Numbered from the stretch's first letter, positions 9,205 to 17,706 are shown. The stretch is DNA of 61,682 nucleotides from CAMDTE01 sp964504345 (GCA_964504345.1 CAZDDX010000010.1:1-61682), one strand, 5' to 3'. The notes: generated from the sequence alone by a model not told the origin. A program made the numbers and translations.

Positions 9205-10476
9205 TCATACTTCGGACGCAACGCCCTGTTGCGACGCTCCAACAACCCGTTGTCGGAGCATATTCATGGCCGCTTGAACTGTTTTCTGGATGTTTCTGCC
9301 GCGATCTTTCCCCATTTGGAAACGCTCCGCACGACAACCGTCGGGCCCGGCCACTGCAATCCAAACGGTTCCCACCGGTTTTTCTATTGACCCACCGTCG
9401 GGACCCGCCACACCCGTGGTTGCGACGGCCCAATCCGTGCCCAAACGCTTCCGCGCCCCGCTGGCCATAGCTTTCGCGACCACCTCGGAAACGGCGCCGT
9501 GCACCACCAGCGCAGCCTCTTCTACCCCAAGTAATTGGGTTTTTATGCGGTTGGAATAGGCCTGTATTCCGCCAACAAAGTACCGGCTGGATCCCGGAAC
9601 AGACGTCAACGCTGCACCCACGGCTCCTCCCGTGCAGCTTTCAGCGGTTGCCACGGTTTGGCCAATACCCACCAGGGCATCGCCCACAACCTCTTCCAAG
9701 GCACGATCTCCTTCGCCAAAATAAGCGGCTCCAAGCAGTTGCACCAGTGCTTGCACTTGCATCTCTACCTCCTGTTTTGCCGTCTCTTCATCCTCTTTGG
9801 GCACGCGAACGGACAGTCGGAGTTTAACCAAACCGGGTGCTGGCAAATACGCTAATTTCACAAACGAGGGCAAGGCGTCTTCCCAAGCGCTGATTCGATC
9901 GGCCAACTCGGATTCAGGCACTCCTTGCGTTCGAACGGTGCGGTTTTGGATCCAAAATTTACTTTTCTCTTGAACCCAAGGCAAAATGAACGCTTCGGCC
10001 AAGTGCTTCATTTCGAAAGGAACCCCGGGCAAACTGACGTACCGCTTTCCGTCCAGGTCCCAGGCCATGCCCATGGCCGTGCCCACAGGATTGTGCAGCA
10101 GGGTGGCGTTGCTGGGGAGAAAAGCCTGCCCTCTATTGAGTTCGGACGGTATGCGTCCCAAAGTTTTGAACAAGTCTTCTATGTGCGAAAAAACCGACGG
10201 TTGATACACCAGTTCCCCGCCAAAATAATCGGTTAGTACTTTTTTGGTTAAATCGTCCTTCGTGGGCCCCAGTCCCCCCGTCAAAACCACCAACTCCGTT
10301 TCCGGTAGAACGTTTTCAAGTGCCGAAACAATGGCGTCTGGGGAATCCGCTAAAACCGTTGACCGAACTACAGTACCGCCAACTTTAGCCAATTCCAAAC
10401 CCAACCAAGCAGCATTGGTATTGATGGTTTGCCCCAAAAGCAATTCATCTCCAATGGCAATAACTTCAACAATCAT
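9205..10476 (-). CDS. cinA: CinA-like protein (competence/damage-inducible, nicotinamide-nucleotide amidase domain)
   Basis: 423-aa two-domain protein. Residues 1-170 are a MoCF/molybdopterin-binding-like domain (IGDELLLGQTINTNAAWLG, LTGGLGPTKDDLTK). Residues of about 265-410 are the CinA C-terminal domain that deamidates nicotinamide mononucleotide (TVATAESCTGGAVGAALTSVPGSS, ATTGVAGPDGG). Both domains are complete. I use the ATG at 10476; a TTG two codons upstream is possible. Tail at 9205 lies 92 nt before rpmB, and cinA next to rpmB is a common order in the phylum. Role in recycling pyridine nucleotides is from family knowledge. Confidence 0.92.
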   Translation of the reverse strand: MIVEVIAIGDELLLGQTINTNAAWLGLELAKVGGTVVRSTVLADSPDAIVSALENVLPETELVVLTGGLGPTKDDLTKKVLTDYFGGELVYQPSVFSHIEDLFKTLGRIPSELNRGQAFLPSNATLLHNPVGTAMGMAWDLDGKRYVSLPGVPFEMKHLAEAFILPWVQEKSKFWIQNRTVRTQGVPESELADRISAWEDALPSFVKLAYLPAPGLVKLRLSVRVPKEDEETAKQEVEMQVQALVQLLGAAYFGEGDRALEEVVGDALVGIGQTVATAESCTGGAVGAALTSVPGSSRYFVGGIQAYSNRIKTQLLGVEEAALVVHGAVSEVVAKAMASGARKRLGTDWAVATTGVAGPDGGSIEKPVGTVWIAVAGPDGCRAERFQMGKDRGRNIQKTVQAAMNMLRQRVVGASQQGVASEV

Positions 10477-10520
10477 AAGCAATGAGAAATTAAATGGAAG
10501 AAGACGCCAATGGATTCATG

Positions 10521-10528
10521 TACCTTTG
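10521..10528 (+). promoter_or_regulatory. -7 promoter box of the lipoprotein/DUF5723 operon
   Basis: TACCTTTG, an exact TAnnTTTG box, 32 nt before the ATG at 10561 in the intergenic space between divergent cinA and the lipoprotein gene. Confidence 0.6.
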
Positions 10529-10560
10529 TATACACCGCCAAAATTAAACCTCAATTAGGC

Positions 10561-12663
10561 ATGCTACACACCAAAAAAAGGACTGTTTTGGTCCTGGGGG
10601 CCGTCGGCCTGCTCTTCGGAGCTTGCCAGCGCGAATACCTGAACCCAGACGACTTGGACATTACCCTTCGCCCAGGGTTTGTTTTCCCATTGGGCCAAGC
10701 CGATTTGACCATTGGAGATGTTTTTAAACCAGACTCCTCCATGATCAGCACCGATCCCAACGGATTGTACCGACTGGTTTACAGCCAACCGGATTTGTTT
10801 GATCTGCAGGTTGGCGATATCGTGGAAATTCCGAATCAAACCCCTACCAACGAGTCCTTTTCCATGGGCGTGGTGAACATCCCCAACGTCAATTTTGGAT
10901 CTTCGGTTCGATTTGGAAAGTTGGTGCGAAACATAACGAACCCACCCGGTACGGCCAATTTGATTAAATCTGCACACGGCGGCAACAGCTACGTTCCCAA
11001 CCTTCCGGTGCAAAATCCAGGAGATTTGACGGGCGCGAACATCACTACGTTCTCGACGGCTTCTTTTTCCGGCGGCCAATTGAGCATGAAATTGGTCAAT
11101 AAGTACCCCGTACCCATTTCCTCCACCATGGCGATCACCGACGTGCAGGGAAACGAGTTGCTGACGTTTGTCTTCACCGGTCTTGCCAGCCAAGATTCCT
11201 CAGTTTCTGTTGCAAACTTGGCCGGAAAAACCTTGCCCGGCAATGTCCGGTTTAAATTGAAGAATTTCTCGTCGCCCGGTGCCGGAACATTAGGAATTCC
11301 GTCCACCTATGTTCCCATTGACACCAACGCCCTTCTTAAAGTGAACGTTTCAGGCACCGGATTGCAGATTTGGAGTGCCACCGCTCAGGTGCAGTCGCAA
11401 CAGGTGGTGGACGAAACATTGACGGTGGATTTTGGTGCCGCGCAGGGCGTTAAATTGAAAGAACTCAAACTGAATGCCGGTTCGTTCGATTACAGTTTCA
11501 ACTCCGCACTTCCAGAAACCTTGCAAATGTTGCTGGAATTCAGCAGCGCAACGATCAATGGCCAAACGGTATCTCAGACCATTACGGTACCGCCGGGGCA
11601 AACAACCGCGGGCAGCATTCCCTTGAGCAACGCGGTATTCAACTTGGCGTCTAACCCGGCGCAGCCTTACAACCAATTGCCAATTTCGTATAGTGCATCC
11701 ATTGTTTCGTCCGGCAACTTAGTCCAATTAGACTCCTCCAGTTCTTTGGCCATGAGTTTCACCATGAATGGGATTCAGTTTGGTCACCTCAAAGGATTTT
11801 TTGGGCAGGACACCATCGAGATAGCTGCGGACTCCATTCAATTGGCGGTGGATGCCATCAACAAATTGGGCGGTTCCATCTCCTTTGCAGAGCCTTCTAT
11901 TTCGATGAACATTGACAACAGCATTGGCTTACCCTTGACGATGGAGTTGGAAATGACCTCCTATACCGCGAACAACCAAGCGTCGCCTTTGAACGCGCCG
12001 GCGTTGACCTTGCCCTTCCCTACTGTTGCCCAAATGGGACAAACAGTGTCCGGAACACTGACCATTGACAAGAACAATTCCAATATTGTCAACCTATTAA
12101 CGCTTCCAAAGGAAACGTTTTCGTACGGTGGACGCGTTCTAATCAATGCGGACACGGTAGCGAATGGGACCTCCAATTTCGTCACCAGCACCAGCGGAAT
12201 TTCTGGTGATCTGCTCTTGGAATTGCCCTTCTATTTCCGCGCAAGCGGCATCGGCTTTACGGATTCCATTGATCTGGCCGACATGAATTTGGGTGATTTG
12301 CCGGTGGTAGTGAACGGGGCGAAGTTGCATTTGGGTTCGGTCAACAGTTTGCCCTTGGGCGTAACCTTGGTGTTAAATTTCTTCGATTCAACAGGCGTTT
12401 TGACCCACAACGAGAACCTGACTTTGCTGCAAAGCGGCACGGTGGATCCGGCAACCGGTCTGGTAACGGCTCCGGTTCAAAACACGGCTACCTTGGATTT
12501 AGATGCTGCTGCAGCAGAAAAAGTTTTGGGCAGCACGGTTTGCGAGATTCAAGCAGTGATGGCAACTTCCAACAACGGCACGGTGCCGGTTAAGTTGTTG
12601 ACCACCTCTGCCCTGCGCATCCTGTTGGGCATCGAAGTGTATTTGGAATACACCGTAAACTGA
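10561..12663 (+). CDS. Large outer-membrane lipoprotein of unknown function
   Basis: 700-aa protein. The start at 10561 is chosen because it gives a clean lipoprotein signal peptide, MLHTKKRTVLVLGAVGLLFG-AC, with lipobox LFGAC. The mature part is rich in Thr, Ser, Asn and short beta-type strands and has no catalytic motif I recognise. Repeated phrases such as SLAMSFTMNGIQFGHLKG, ADSIQLAVDA and 'DLDLGDLP/V-type' segments suggest repeated beta modules. The next gene, 10 nt downstream, encodes a predicted barrel of the DUF5723 type, so the pair may form a surface complex. Function unknown. Confidence 0.75.
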   Translation: MLHTKKRTVLVLGAVGLLFGACQREYLNPDDLDITLRPGFVFPLGQADLTIGDVFKPDSSMISTDPNGLYRLVYSQPDLFDLQVGDIVEIPNQTPTNESFSMGVVNIPNVNFGSSVRFGKLVRNITNPPGTANLIKSAHGGNSYVPNLPVQNPGDLTGANITTFSTASFSGGQLSMKLVNKYPVPISSTMAITDVQGNELLTFVFTGLASQDSSVSVANLAGKTLPGNVRFKLKNFSSPGAGTLGIPSTYVPIDTNALLKVNVSGTGLQIWSATAQVQSQQVVDETLTVDFGAAQGVKLKELKLNAGSFDYSFNSALPETLQMLLEFSSATINGQTVSQTITVPPGQTTAGSIPLSNAVFNLASNPAQPYNQLPISYSASIVSSGNLVQLDSSSSLAMSFTMNGIQFGHLKGFFGQDTIEIAADSIQLAVDAINKLGGSISFAEPSISMNIDNSIGLPLTMELEMTSYTANNQASPLNAPALTLPFPTVAQMGQTVSGTLTIDKNNSNIVNLLTLPKETFSYGGRVLINADTVANGTSNFVTSTSGISGDLLLELPFYFRASGIGFTDSIDLADMNLGDLPVVVNGAKLHLGSVNSLPLGVTLVLNFFDSTGVLTHNENLTLLQSGTVDPATGLVTAPVQNTATLDLDAAAAEKVLGSTVCEIQAVMATSNNGTVPVKLLTTSALRILLGIEVYLEYTVN

Positions 12664-12673
12664 GCAATCAACC

Positions 12674-14137
12674 ATGAAAAAGTTTCTTATTTTCTCCGTG
12701 GCGGTTGCTCTGACGGCCCCCGCCGGCGCTCAAGAATCATTACTGTATGGAATGCGCGGCAATCCAAATACGTTAAAAATGAATCCGGGAGCAGAAATCC
12801 GTACTGCCTTCTGGCTGGGATTGCCCAACGTTACTACCAATTTGCAGTTTACCCGACCGTTGTCTCAGTATTTGGGCGATGTAAACGGTAATTTCACCGG
12901 CTTCACCACCCCAACCGAACAAATAACGTTGCAGGTGGATGCTGAAATCCTGAACGTAGGAACGAAATTGGGCAAGAATATTTTGCTCTTTGGCGGCATC
13001 CGAAATCACTTGGATGCCCGAATTGCATTGGACAACGATTTGGCCCGATTTGCGCTGAACGGAATGCGCGACCTAAACGGCAACATCGACCCCAATTACC
13101 AAGGCAACTTCAGCGATTTAGCTTTTGAGGTCTCCGAACGCCTTTCAACAAATATTGGGGTGCAAGTTAAATTGAATCCAAAATGGCGCGTTGGAGCAAC
13201 CTACAACAGAACCTTTGTACTTGCCGAAGGGGGAGTTCGTTTTGACGATTTGCATTTCAATTCAACCGCACTACCGAATGGCTTAAATGAACTGTCTTTG
13301 GCGGCACAAGGAAACCTTGCGTACTACGGTGTCTTGGATCGTTCGATGGGCCAAAATGCGGACGAGCTGGGGAACTATTTATCTAATCTCTCTTCCGAAG
13401 GAATACGGGATTTGGTGAATTTGATTCCCTCTTATTCCAGTTTTGATTTGGGCGCCACGTACCGGCCAAAGAAAAGACTAAGAATTACCGGTTCTGCCGT
13501 GGGTTTGGGTGCGCGCGCAAGTGTTTCGCGAGGATTTCAGTTATCCATAAACAATTCTCTAACCACTTCCGGTTTCCAATGGAATGCTTCGGATACCGGG
13601 GTTGATCCTTTGGAATCGTTCTTAAAAGAGTTTCGTGACTCTTTGGCGATCAACATGGACCTTTTGTCGCCTACAAACCAAACCGTTAAACCTTTTCAAG
13701 CAATTCACGCAGCTGCTTATTGGGATTTGGCCAAGTGGCACAGCATTGGTTTGCGGTATTCACAAATTGCTCGTCCTTCGTTGTCCTACACGGCTTTAGC
13801 GGCTGAATACCACGCGAATTTGTTGAAGGGATGGCAGATTTCAGGAGCGTACACGCACTTTTTGAGCGGCAGTCAACCCATGTCTGACCAGTTCTCTGTT
13901 GCCCTTCAAATGCGCATTCTTCCCCCTTTGCAGTTGTATATTGCCAGTTCAGCTTTCGGCATGATGCCTTCGTTCGATGCCGCAACGCAAACGCCGCTCA
14001 TTCCGACAACACTGGATCGAGTTAATTTTAGTGTTGGGTTGAATTTGGTGTTCTTTGAACGCAAGCCGAAGTCGGAGCGCAAAGCCAACAAACCGGCGAG
14101 AACCTCGGAAAAAGCGGTGGACAAAACAGAAAAATAA
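12674..14137 (+). CDS. DUF5723-type outer-membrane beta-barrel protein
   Basis: 487-aa protein with a signal peptide (MKKFLIFSVAVALTAPAGA-Q) and alternating hydrophobic/polar strands typical of a barrel. The opening ESLLYGMRGNPNTLKMNPGA resembles the conserved start of DUF5723 proteins, which also have the 'NPA/NPG' turn near the N-terminus. The body matches a transporter- or PorP-like barrel (RVGATYNRTF, SIGLRYSQIA, FSVGLNLVFF). The last 25 residues are highly charged, KPKSERKANKPARTSEK. Downstream of the lipoprotein by 10 nt and followed by a strong terminator, so the two form a two-gene operon. No function is known to me. Confidence 0.75.
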   Translation: MKKFLIFSVAVALTAPAGAQESLLYGMRGNPNTLKMNPGAEIRTAFWLGLPNVTTNLQFTRPLSQYLGDVNGNFTGFTTPTEQITLQVDAEILNVGTKLGKNILLFGGIRNHLDARIALDNDLARFALNGMRDLNGNIDPNYQGNFSDLAFEVSERLSTNIGVQVKLNPKWRVGATYNRTFVLAEGGVRFDDLHFNSTALPNGLNELSLAAQGNLAYYGVLDRSMGQNADELGNYLSNLSSEGIRDLVNLIPSYSSFDLGATYRPKKRLRITGSAVGLGARASVSRGFQLSINNSLTTSGFQWNASDTGVDPLESFLKEFRDSLAINMDLLSPTNQTVKPFQAIHAAAYWDLAKWHSIGLRYSQIARPSLSYTALAAEYHANLLKGWQISGAYTHFLSGSQPMSDQFSVALQMRILPPLQLYIASSAFGMMPSFDAATQTPLIPTTLDRVNFSVGLNLVFFERKPKSERKANKPARTSEKAVDKTEK

Positions 14138-14166
14138 GAATCGAGACCGCGATTCCTTCAATTGAA

Positions 14167-14207
14167 ACGAGCAACTCGGGCGTAAGCAAGTGTTGCTCGT
14201 TTTTTTT
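14167..14207 (+). terminator. Terminator of the lipoprotein/DUF5723 operon
   Basis: Stem ACGAGCAAC (14167-14175) and GTTGCTCGT (14192-14200) with a 16-nt loop and then seven T residues. Confidence 0.8.
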
Positions 14208-14389
14208 GACACCATGAACAACAATCGTTTTGCAGTTCTTTAGAAGTCTTTACGATCCTCCGTGGGGCCTACCTCAGTTTAGGGACAGTATTCTTCGTTG
14301 TGGAACTTCGCCCTATGCATTTCAATGGTTTTCCCAGTGATGCATCTGGGGAGATACATAATTACCTCGGATTAAACTCTATGGCACAA
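14208..14389. other. Intergenic stretch left of the element, nothing recognised
   Basis: About 180 bp between the operon terminator and the displaced tRNA fragment. I find no start codon with a credible frame, no tRNA and no promoter box that I would defend. It contains two ATGCAT hexamers about 25 nt apart, of unknown meaning. It may be remnant DNA. Confidence 0.4.
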
Positions 14390-14417
14390 AAAAAGCCCGC
14401 TGCAGTGCAGCGGGCTT
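14390..14417 (-). terminator. Terminator behind the displaced tRNA-Arg fragment (left copy)
   Basis: A 25-nt near-perfect palindrome centred on CTGCA (arms AAGCCCGCTGCA and its complement), followed on the minus strand by a T run. 28 bases are identical to the terminator behind the intact tRNA at 17778-17805. Confidence 0.75.
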
Positions 14418-14427
14418 CGGTCTCTTA

Positions 14428-14484
14428 GTGACCCTGTTAGGATTCAAACCTAAAACCTCTTGATCCGTAGTCAAGTGCTCTATT
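14428..14484 (-). repeat. attL-type direct repeat: 3' fragment of tRNA-Arg
   Basis: 57 bases identical to 17817-17873. The fragment contains everything from the distal side of the D arm through the anticodon stem-loop (CTACGGA), T arm and acceptor 3' strand, but the tRNA 5' end is missing. It is therefore the displaced 3' end of the tRNA gene, left at the far junction of an element that integrated into the tRNA. Confidence 0.85.
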
Positions 14485-14534
14485 AAGTGTAGCTTGTTGT
14501 TTTTCAATGATTTGGATAATAAATCGCTTCTTGC

Positions 14535-14555
14535 TGAGTCTCTGAATGAGTCGCA
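14535..14555 (+). repeat. 21-bp subterminal repeat, left copy
   Basis: TGAGTCTCTG-AA-TGAGTCGCA matches 17686-17706 at 19 of 21 positions in the same orientation. Each copy contains two TGAGTC hexamers 11 nt apart, compatible with arm-type binding sites of an integrase or excisionase. That role is inference. Confidence 0.5.
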
Positions 14556-14879
14556 ATGGGAGAGTTACAATCAATTCGGGTGGAAAGGTTTCAAAAGGGA
14601 GATACTGCATATCCCTCGTTTGAGCAGGTCATAGATATCGCTTTTACAATGGAGCACGAATCGGCTCTTGGTCTAAACCACAATCCTTACCATTGGCAAA
14701 ACGACAAAGAGCATTTGAAGACTTATGTCTTGAATATCAACGGGCAATTGATGTGGGTTGGTTACCAAAGGATGATTGGTCTTACCGACTACTTCAAAAA
14801 AAACCACTTCCAAGAATTTGCTAAACGAGGCGTTAGCATCAAAGCACAATCAAAACATTTCCGTCTCTTACAAGCGTAG
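14556..14879 (+). CDS. Unrecognised 107-aa ORF in the element
   Basis: Open frame starting MGELQSIRVERFQKG directly after the left 21-bp repeat, ending RLLQA 10 nt before the integrase remnant. It contains no motif I know. It may be the decayed N-terminal part of a longer element gene, possibly of the integrase itself, because it shares the frame of the integrase C-terminal half, but the sequence between does not connect without a stop. Real coding status uncertain. Confidence 0.35.
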   Translation: MGELQSIRVERFQKGDTAYPSFEQVIDIAFTMEHESALGLNHNPYHWQNDKEHLKTYVLNINGQLMWVGYQRMIGLTDYFKKNHFQEFAKRGVSIKAQSKHFRLLQA

Positions 14880-14889
14880 CCTCATATAG

Positions 14890-15638
14890 ATGGTCAATAA
14901 ACTAAGCCTAAAACTCAATGGAAGGACTCCAACACCGATGCTCATTGCAGCGTTTGTAACTGACAGCCATTGGACTCCAAGCACACGAAACATCATACGA
15001 AGACATCTATTGGCCTTTGAGAAGGAGATGACTAAACACGGCTATCAAGGAAGCATTAGAAGCCTATTACCAAAGCATCGAATCGAAGAGAAACTGCGCA
15101 CAAACCATTTAAAGATGTCATTGCAGTACTGGAAGAAATTAAGTCCTTTGATTCACGTTTACATCTTTGTTGTTTATTGGCTTATGGTTGCCTGTTGCGA
15201 CCTCATAGGGAGATTAGGCTCCTTACTTGAAGAGATATCTCTGTAGAACTTGACCAAGTGTCCTTAGGAGGCAATCAGAACAAAGGTAAGCGGAACCGTA
15301 TAGTACCCATAGGGGCCTACATACAACCTCATCTTATGGCATTTAAGCGTATTGATGACGAAAGTGATGACAATGGCTTCTCAGGAAACAAAAGGCCATA
15401 CAACAGAGACTATTTCAAAACTCTTTGGACAAAGTTCAAGACGCAATCACAGACATTGGAACCCAATCAAACCTTGTATTCCTTCCGCCATTCGGGAGCT
15501 ATTCAGGTTTTTGGGAAAACAGGTTCCCTGTCAAAGCTTCAACAGGTGATGGGTCATAGCTCGTTGCAGGTCTCTTTGACGTATCTGCGAGGATTAGATG
15601 TCAAGCAGTTGGATGTGATAGATATGCCAAGCTATTGA
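14890..15638 (+). pseudogene. Tyrosine recombinase/integrase, broken by a frameshift and a stop
   Basis: Three-part remnant. An N-terminal SAM-like/core-binding stretch runs in frame from 14890 (STRNIIRRHLLAFEKEM) to about 15100. A +1/-2 shift near 15098-15105 then moves into the frame encoding FKDVIAVLEEIKS and the catalytic Arg region CLLRPHREIRLL (CGA at 15198-15200). That frame is cut by TGA at 15228-15230, exactly where related proteins often have Trp (LLTW-RDI). The rest is open to 15638 with the box II motif YSFRHSGAI, the GHSSLQVSLTYLR motif and its Tyr nucleophile. It probably drove integration of the island at tRNA-Arg. Confidence 0.8.
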
Positions 15639-15666
15639 TAATTTTATCAGAGTGAAATCCTTTTTA

Positions 15667-15674
15667 TACTTTTG
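15667..15674 (+). promoter_or_regulatory. -7 promoter box of the element membrane-protein gene
   Basis: TACTTTTG, an exact TAnnTTTG match, 35 nt before the ATG at 15710. A purine-rich GAAAGGGAAAGAAAA stretch precedes the start codon. Confidence 0.55.
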
Positions 15675-15709
15675 ACATATTCACCAATATAAATGAAAGG
15701 GAAAGAAAA

Positions 15710-16786
15710 ATGACTTTAAGAGAGATTCCAATTTATTATTGGTCAAAATTGTGTAAAGTAAAGTCGTTTGACTTGAATACGAAATCACACAGATTACTTA
15801 TTATTTGTTTTTGGCTTATTGTAATTTCCACTTCGACTTCATTGCTTATAATTATCAAATCGTATAATTCAAGAATAATTGAATTTAACAAAAACAACGA
15901 AATTCTTGACAATTTTGAAGCCAACTTCGCACTTAATAGATTTTTTGAAGATTGTGCAGAAGACGTTAAGATATTACAAAATGAACTTACGAGTATTGAT
16001 GGCCCAATAAATAAATACTTTATTGAAGAAAAAATCCCACAAGGTTTTTCAATAAAAGACATTCATAATCTAATTAATAAGTTGTCAAACCAATTTATTT
16101 TACAGGATACCGAAGTTTATTACGACAACCAAGAACTTGAGTTAGCTTTTAAGCTTATGAAACAACTTGGTTATGTTGAGGCTCGAATTGTACCTGATCC
16201 TAACAATTCTTGGTGGGATGCGCATACTCTTCTATTTGTGTTTTCTTCTTGGCTCTCTCATAGTCATTGGTCGGAAGACGGGGCCATTAGGGAGAGATTT
16301 ATAGACGCAATAACGCCTTTAGATAAAAATGAGTTTATTATGGCAAAATCCTCATTGCAAATGTCCGAAGAGGTCGGATGTTGTTTGTATTGGGGCAATG
16401 ATTCGACAGCTTATAATTTTTATCACCGTTACAATGATAATTTAGAAAATTTGTCAAATGAAAATGCCCTCATTATTTCACAGAAACTACCATATGAGTA
16501 TAGCTTAGATGCTTATTCAACAAAATATGAAAATATGGGCATTAACAATCAAAACATGAACTTTTATCCTGAATTCTTAATTGAACCATTTGAACAAATT
16601 TCGTTTTTTGAACCAAATGGATTTAATCCTTATAACATAAAACGTAATTTAGAGTATTTTAAAACAGAAATAGGCAACTCAAACGACATTCATTTCAATT
16701 CGATATTGAATGTGTTCATTGTTGTTTTCTTGAATATTCTATTTGTATTTTCTATCCGACTGATAAATTGGGTCAACAATGGTTGA
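15710..16786 (+). CDS. Unknown two-TM membrane protein, element cargo
   Basis: 358 aa, very AT-rich codons unlike the flanking genome. A basic N-terminus (residues 1-26) precedes TM1 at about 27-49 (LLIICFWLIVISTSTSLLIII). A 280-residue hydrophilic domain follows, then TM2 at about 331-351 (LNVFIVVFLNILFVFSI) and a short positive tail. The positive-inside rule puts the large domain outside the cytoplasm. It has two adjacent Cys (GCCLYWG) and a conserved-looking NNSWWDAHTLLFVFSSWLSHSHW segment, but no family motif I recognise. It has its own promoter box and is the only sizeable intact gene in the island, so it is the likely cargo. Function unknown. Confidence 0.7.
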   Translation: MTLREIPIYYWSKLCKVKSFDLNTKSHRLLIICFWLIVISTSTSLLIIIKSYNSRIIEFNKNNEILDNFEANFALNRFFEDCAEDVKILQNELTSIDGPINKYFIEEKIPQGFSIKDIHNLINKLSNQFILQDTEVYYDNQELELAFKLMKQLGYVEARIVPDPNNSWWDAHTLLFVFSSWLSHSHWSEDGAIRERFIDAITPLDKNEFIMAKSSLQMSEEVGCCLYWGNDSTAYNFYHRYNDNLENLSNENALIISQKLPYEYSLDAYSTKYENMGINNQNMNFYPEFLIEPFEQISFFEPNGFNPYNIKRNLEYFKTEIGNSNDIHFNSILNVFIVVFLNILFVFSIRLINWVNNG

Positions 16787-17130
16787 TTTAGTTTTAAATC
16801 ATCACTTTTGTTAGATTTTGAGTCCTGAGCAAGAAACCTAAGTCAGTCAGAAGAAGTCCCCCACACTTCCAGCTAACTTGGATACTCACAGTAGTTGATG
16901 AGGAGAGTATTATGTCACTTCCGTTGAGTTCTTCGCCATCGCTGTCAACCTTTAACACCTCAAGTCACCTGCAATAGGAGTTTACCAAAGCGCTTTCAGA
17001 ATTTACTTCATCATTCCCAACTGAAAGAGCCACCTTCGCTTAGCACGGAAGGTGTTACCTGAACCAACGGACGTCCATCTTTATTAGGTGACCGACGTTT
17101 AGTAAGCGGTATGAACCTGTCCCTACAAGT
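16787..17130. other. Gene-free stretch inside the element
   Basis: About 340 bp with no open frame that I would call a gene on either strand. It may be eroded coding sequence: on the minus strand near 17035-17110 a short frame reads plausibly (SPNKDGRPLVQVTPSVL), but it is closed by stops. Confidence 0.4.
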
Positions 17131-17199
17131 AAATAACCTCAATTTGATTTTTTATACAAATGCCTATTGGTACCGTTGAGAGGTTATTTGATAAATAAC
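17131..17199. promoter_or_regulatory. Inverted-repeat operator-like region before the DUF5681 gene
   Basis: The 10-mer AAATAACCTC (17131-17140) recurs inverted as GAGGTTATTT (17180-17189), and its first seven bases recur directly at 17193-17199. The last two copies form GTTATTT-GAT-AAATAAC ending 8 nt before the ATG at 17208. This layout is typical of an operator or an RNA hairpin at the start codon; no regulator is identified. Confidence 0.4.
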
Positions 17200-17207
17200 A
17201 ACTTTCA

Positions 17208-17552
17208 ATGCCATTTACCAATGGAAAGAGCGGGAACCCCAAAGGGAGACCCAAAGACCCAATAGCAACCAACATACGAGAATACATCAAGGATAGCATT
17301 GACCTCAGTAAACTAAATGAGAGTCTTGAATGCCTTGCCGTAGGAAGCGAATACCTACAAGGACTCACCAAGCTCCTTCCCTTTGTCCTGCCTCGCTTAA
17401 ATGCCATTGAAATGGCCTCCATTGAAGAATTAGAGAAGGGTATACATCTTCTTTCTAATGTTGAAGTCGGGAATTTATCAAATATCCTAATTAACGAATA
17501 TGAACGAAGACCCATTAGCCAAACTGAGGAGAGCGAGCAAGAAACTAACTGA
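17208..17552 (+). CDS. DUF5681 domain protein (terminase small-subunit-like)
   Basis: 114 aa. The N-terminus NGKSGNPKGRPKDP is the hallmark of DUF5681, seen in phage and element proteins near terminase genes ('F-x-K-G-x-SGNPxGRPKG'). The rest is mostly helical with no other motif. No large terminase, portal or capsid gene is present here, so it is either a phage relic or a DNA-binding protein of the element. It is preceded by a palindromic region that could regulate it. Confidence 0.65.
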   Translation: MPFTNGKSGNPKGRPKDPIATNIREYIKDSIDLSKLNESLECLAVGSEYLQGLTKLLPFVLPRLNAIEMASIEELEKGIHLLSNVEVGNLSNILINEYERRPISQTEESEQETN

Positions 17553-17688
17553 GGCATACCATACTCCATTTACATCCCCACACGGCAGGGAAGGCCATAA
17601 GTGCTTTAGCCCGTCTATGGGCTATTTTGAAATTCACATCTGTGAAACAAGAGAAGATGTAGTGGCAAGTAATGAAGGACGATGTTGA
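17500..17688 (+). CDS. Possible small ORF overlapping the DUF5681 gene
   Basis: 62-aa frame (MNEDPLAKLRRASKKLTEAY...) starting 53 nt before the DUF5681 stop and ending exactly at the right 21-bp repeat. A basic N-terminal helix is followed by HTPFTSPHGREGHKCFS. No family recognised. The overlap is in the +1 frame relative to the upstream gene; phage-like genes often overlap this way, but chance cannot be excluded. Confidence 0.35.
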   Translation: MNEDPLAKLRRASKKLTEAYHTPFTSPHGREGHKCFSPSMGYFEIHICETREDVVASNEGRC

Positions 17689-17706
17689 GTCTCTGTGTGA
17701 GTCGCA
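17686..17706 (+). repeat. 21-bp subterminal repeat, right copy
   Basis: TGAGTCTCTG-TG-TGAGTCGCA, 19 of 21 matches to 14535-14555, direct orientation. Its first three bases are the stop codon of the small ORF before it. Confidence 0.5.

Noticed and set aside
16787..17130. Minus-strand frame near 17035-17110 as a small gene
   Set aside because: Too short, closed by stops on both sides, and without start signals; recorded only as possible eroded DNA.
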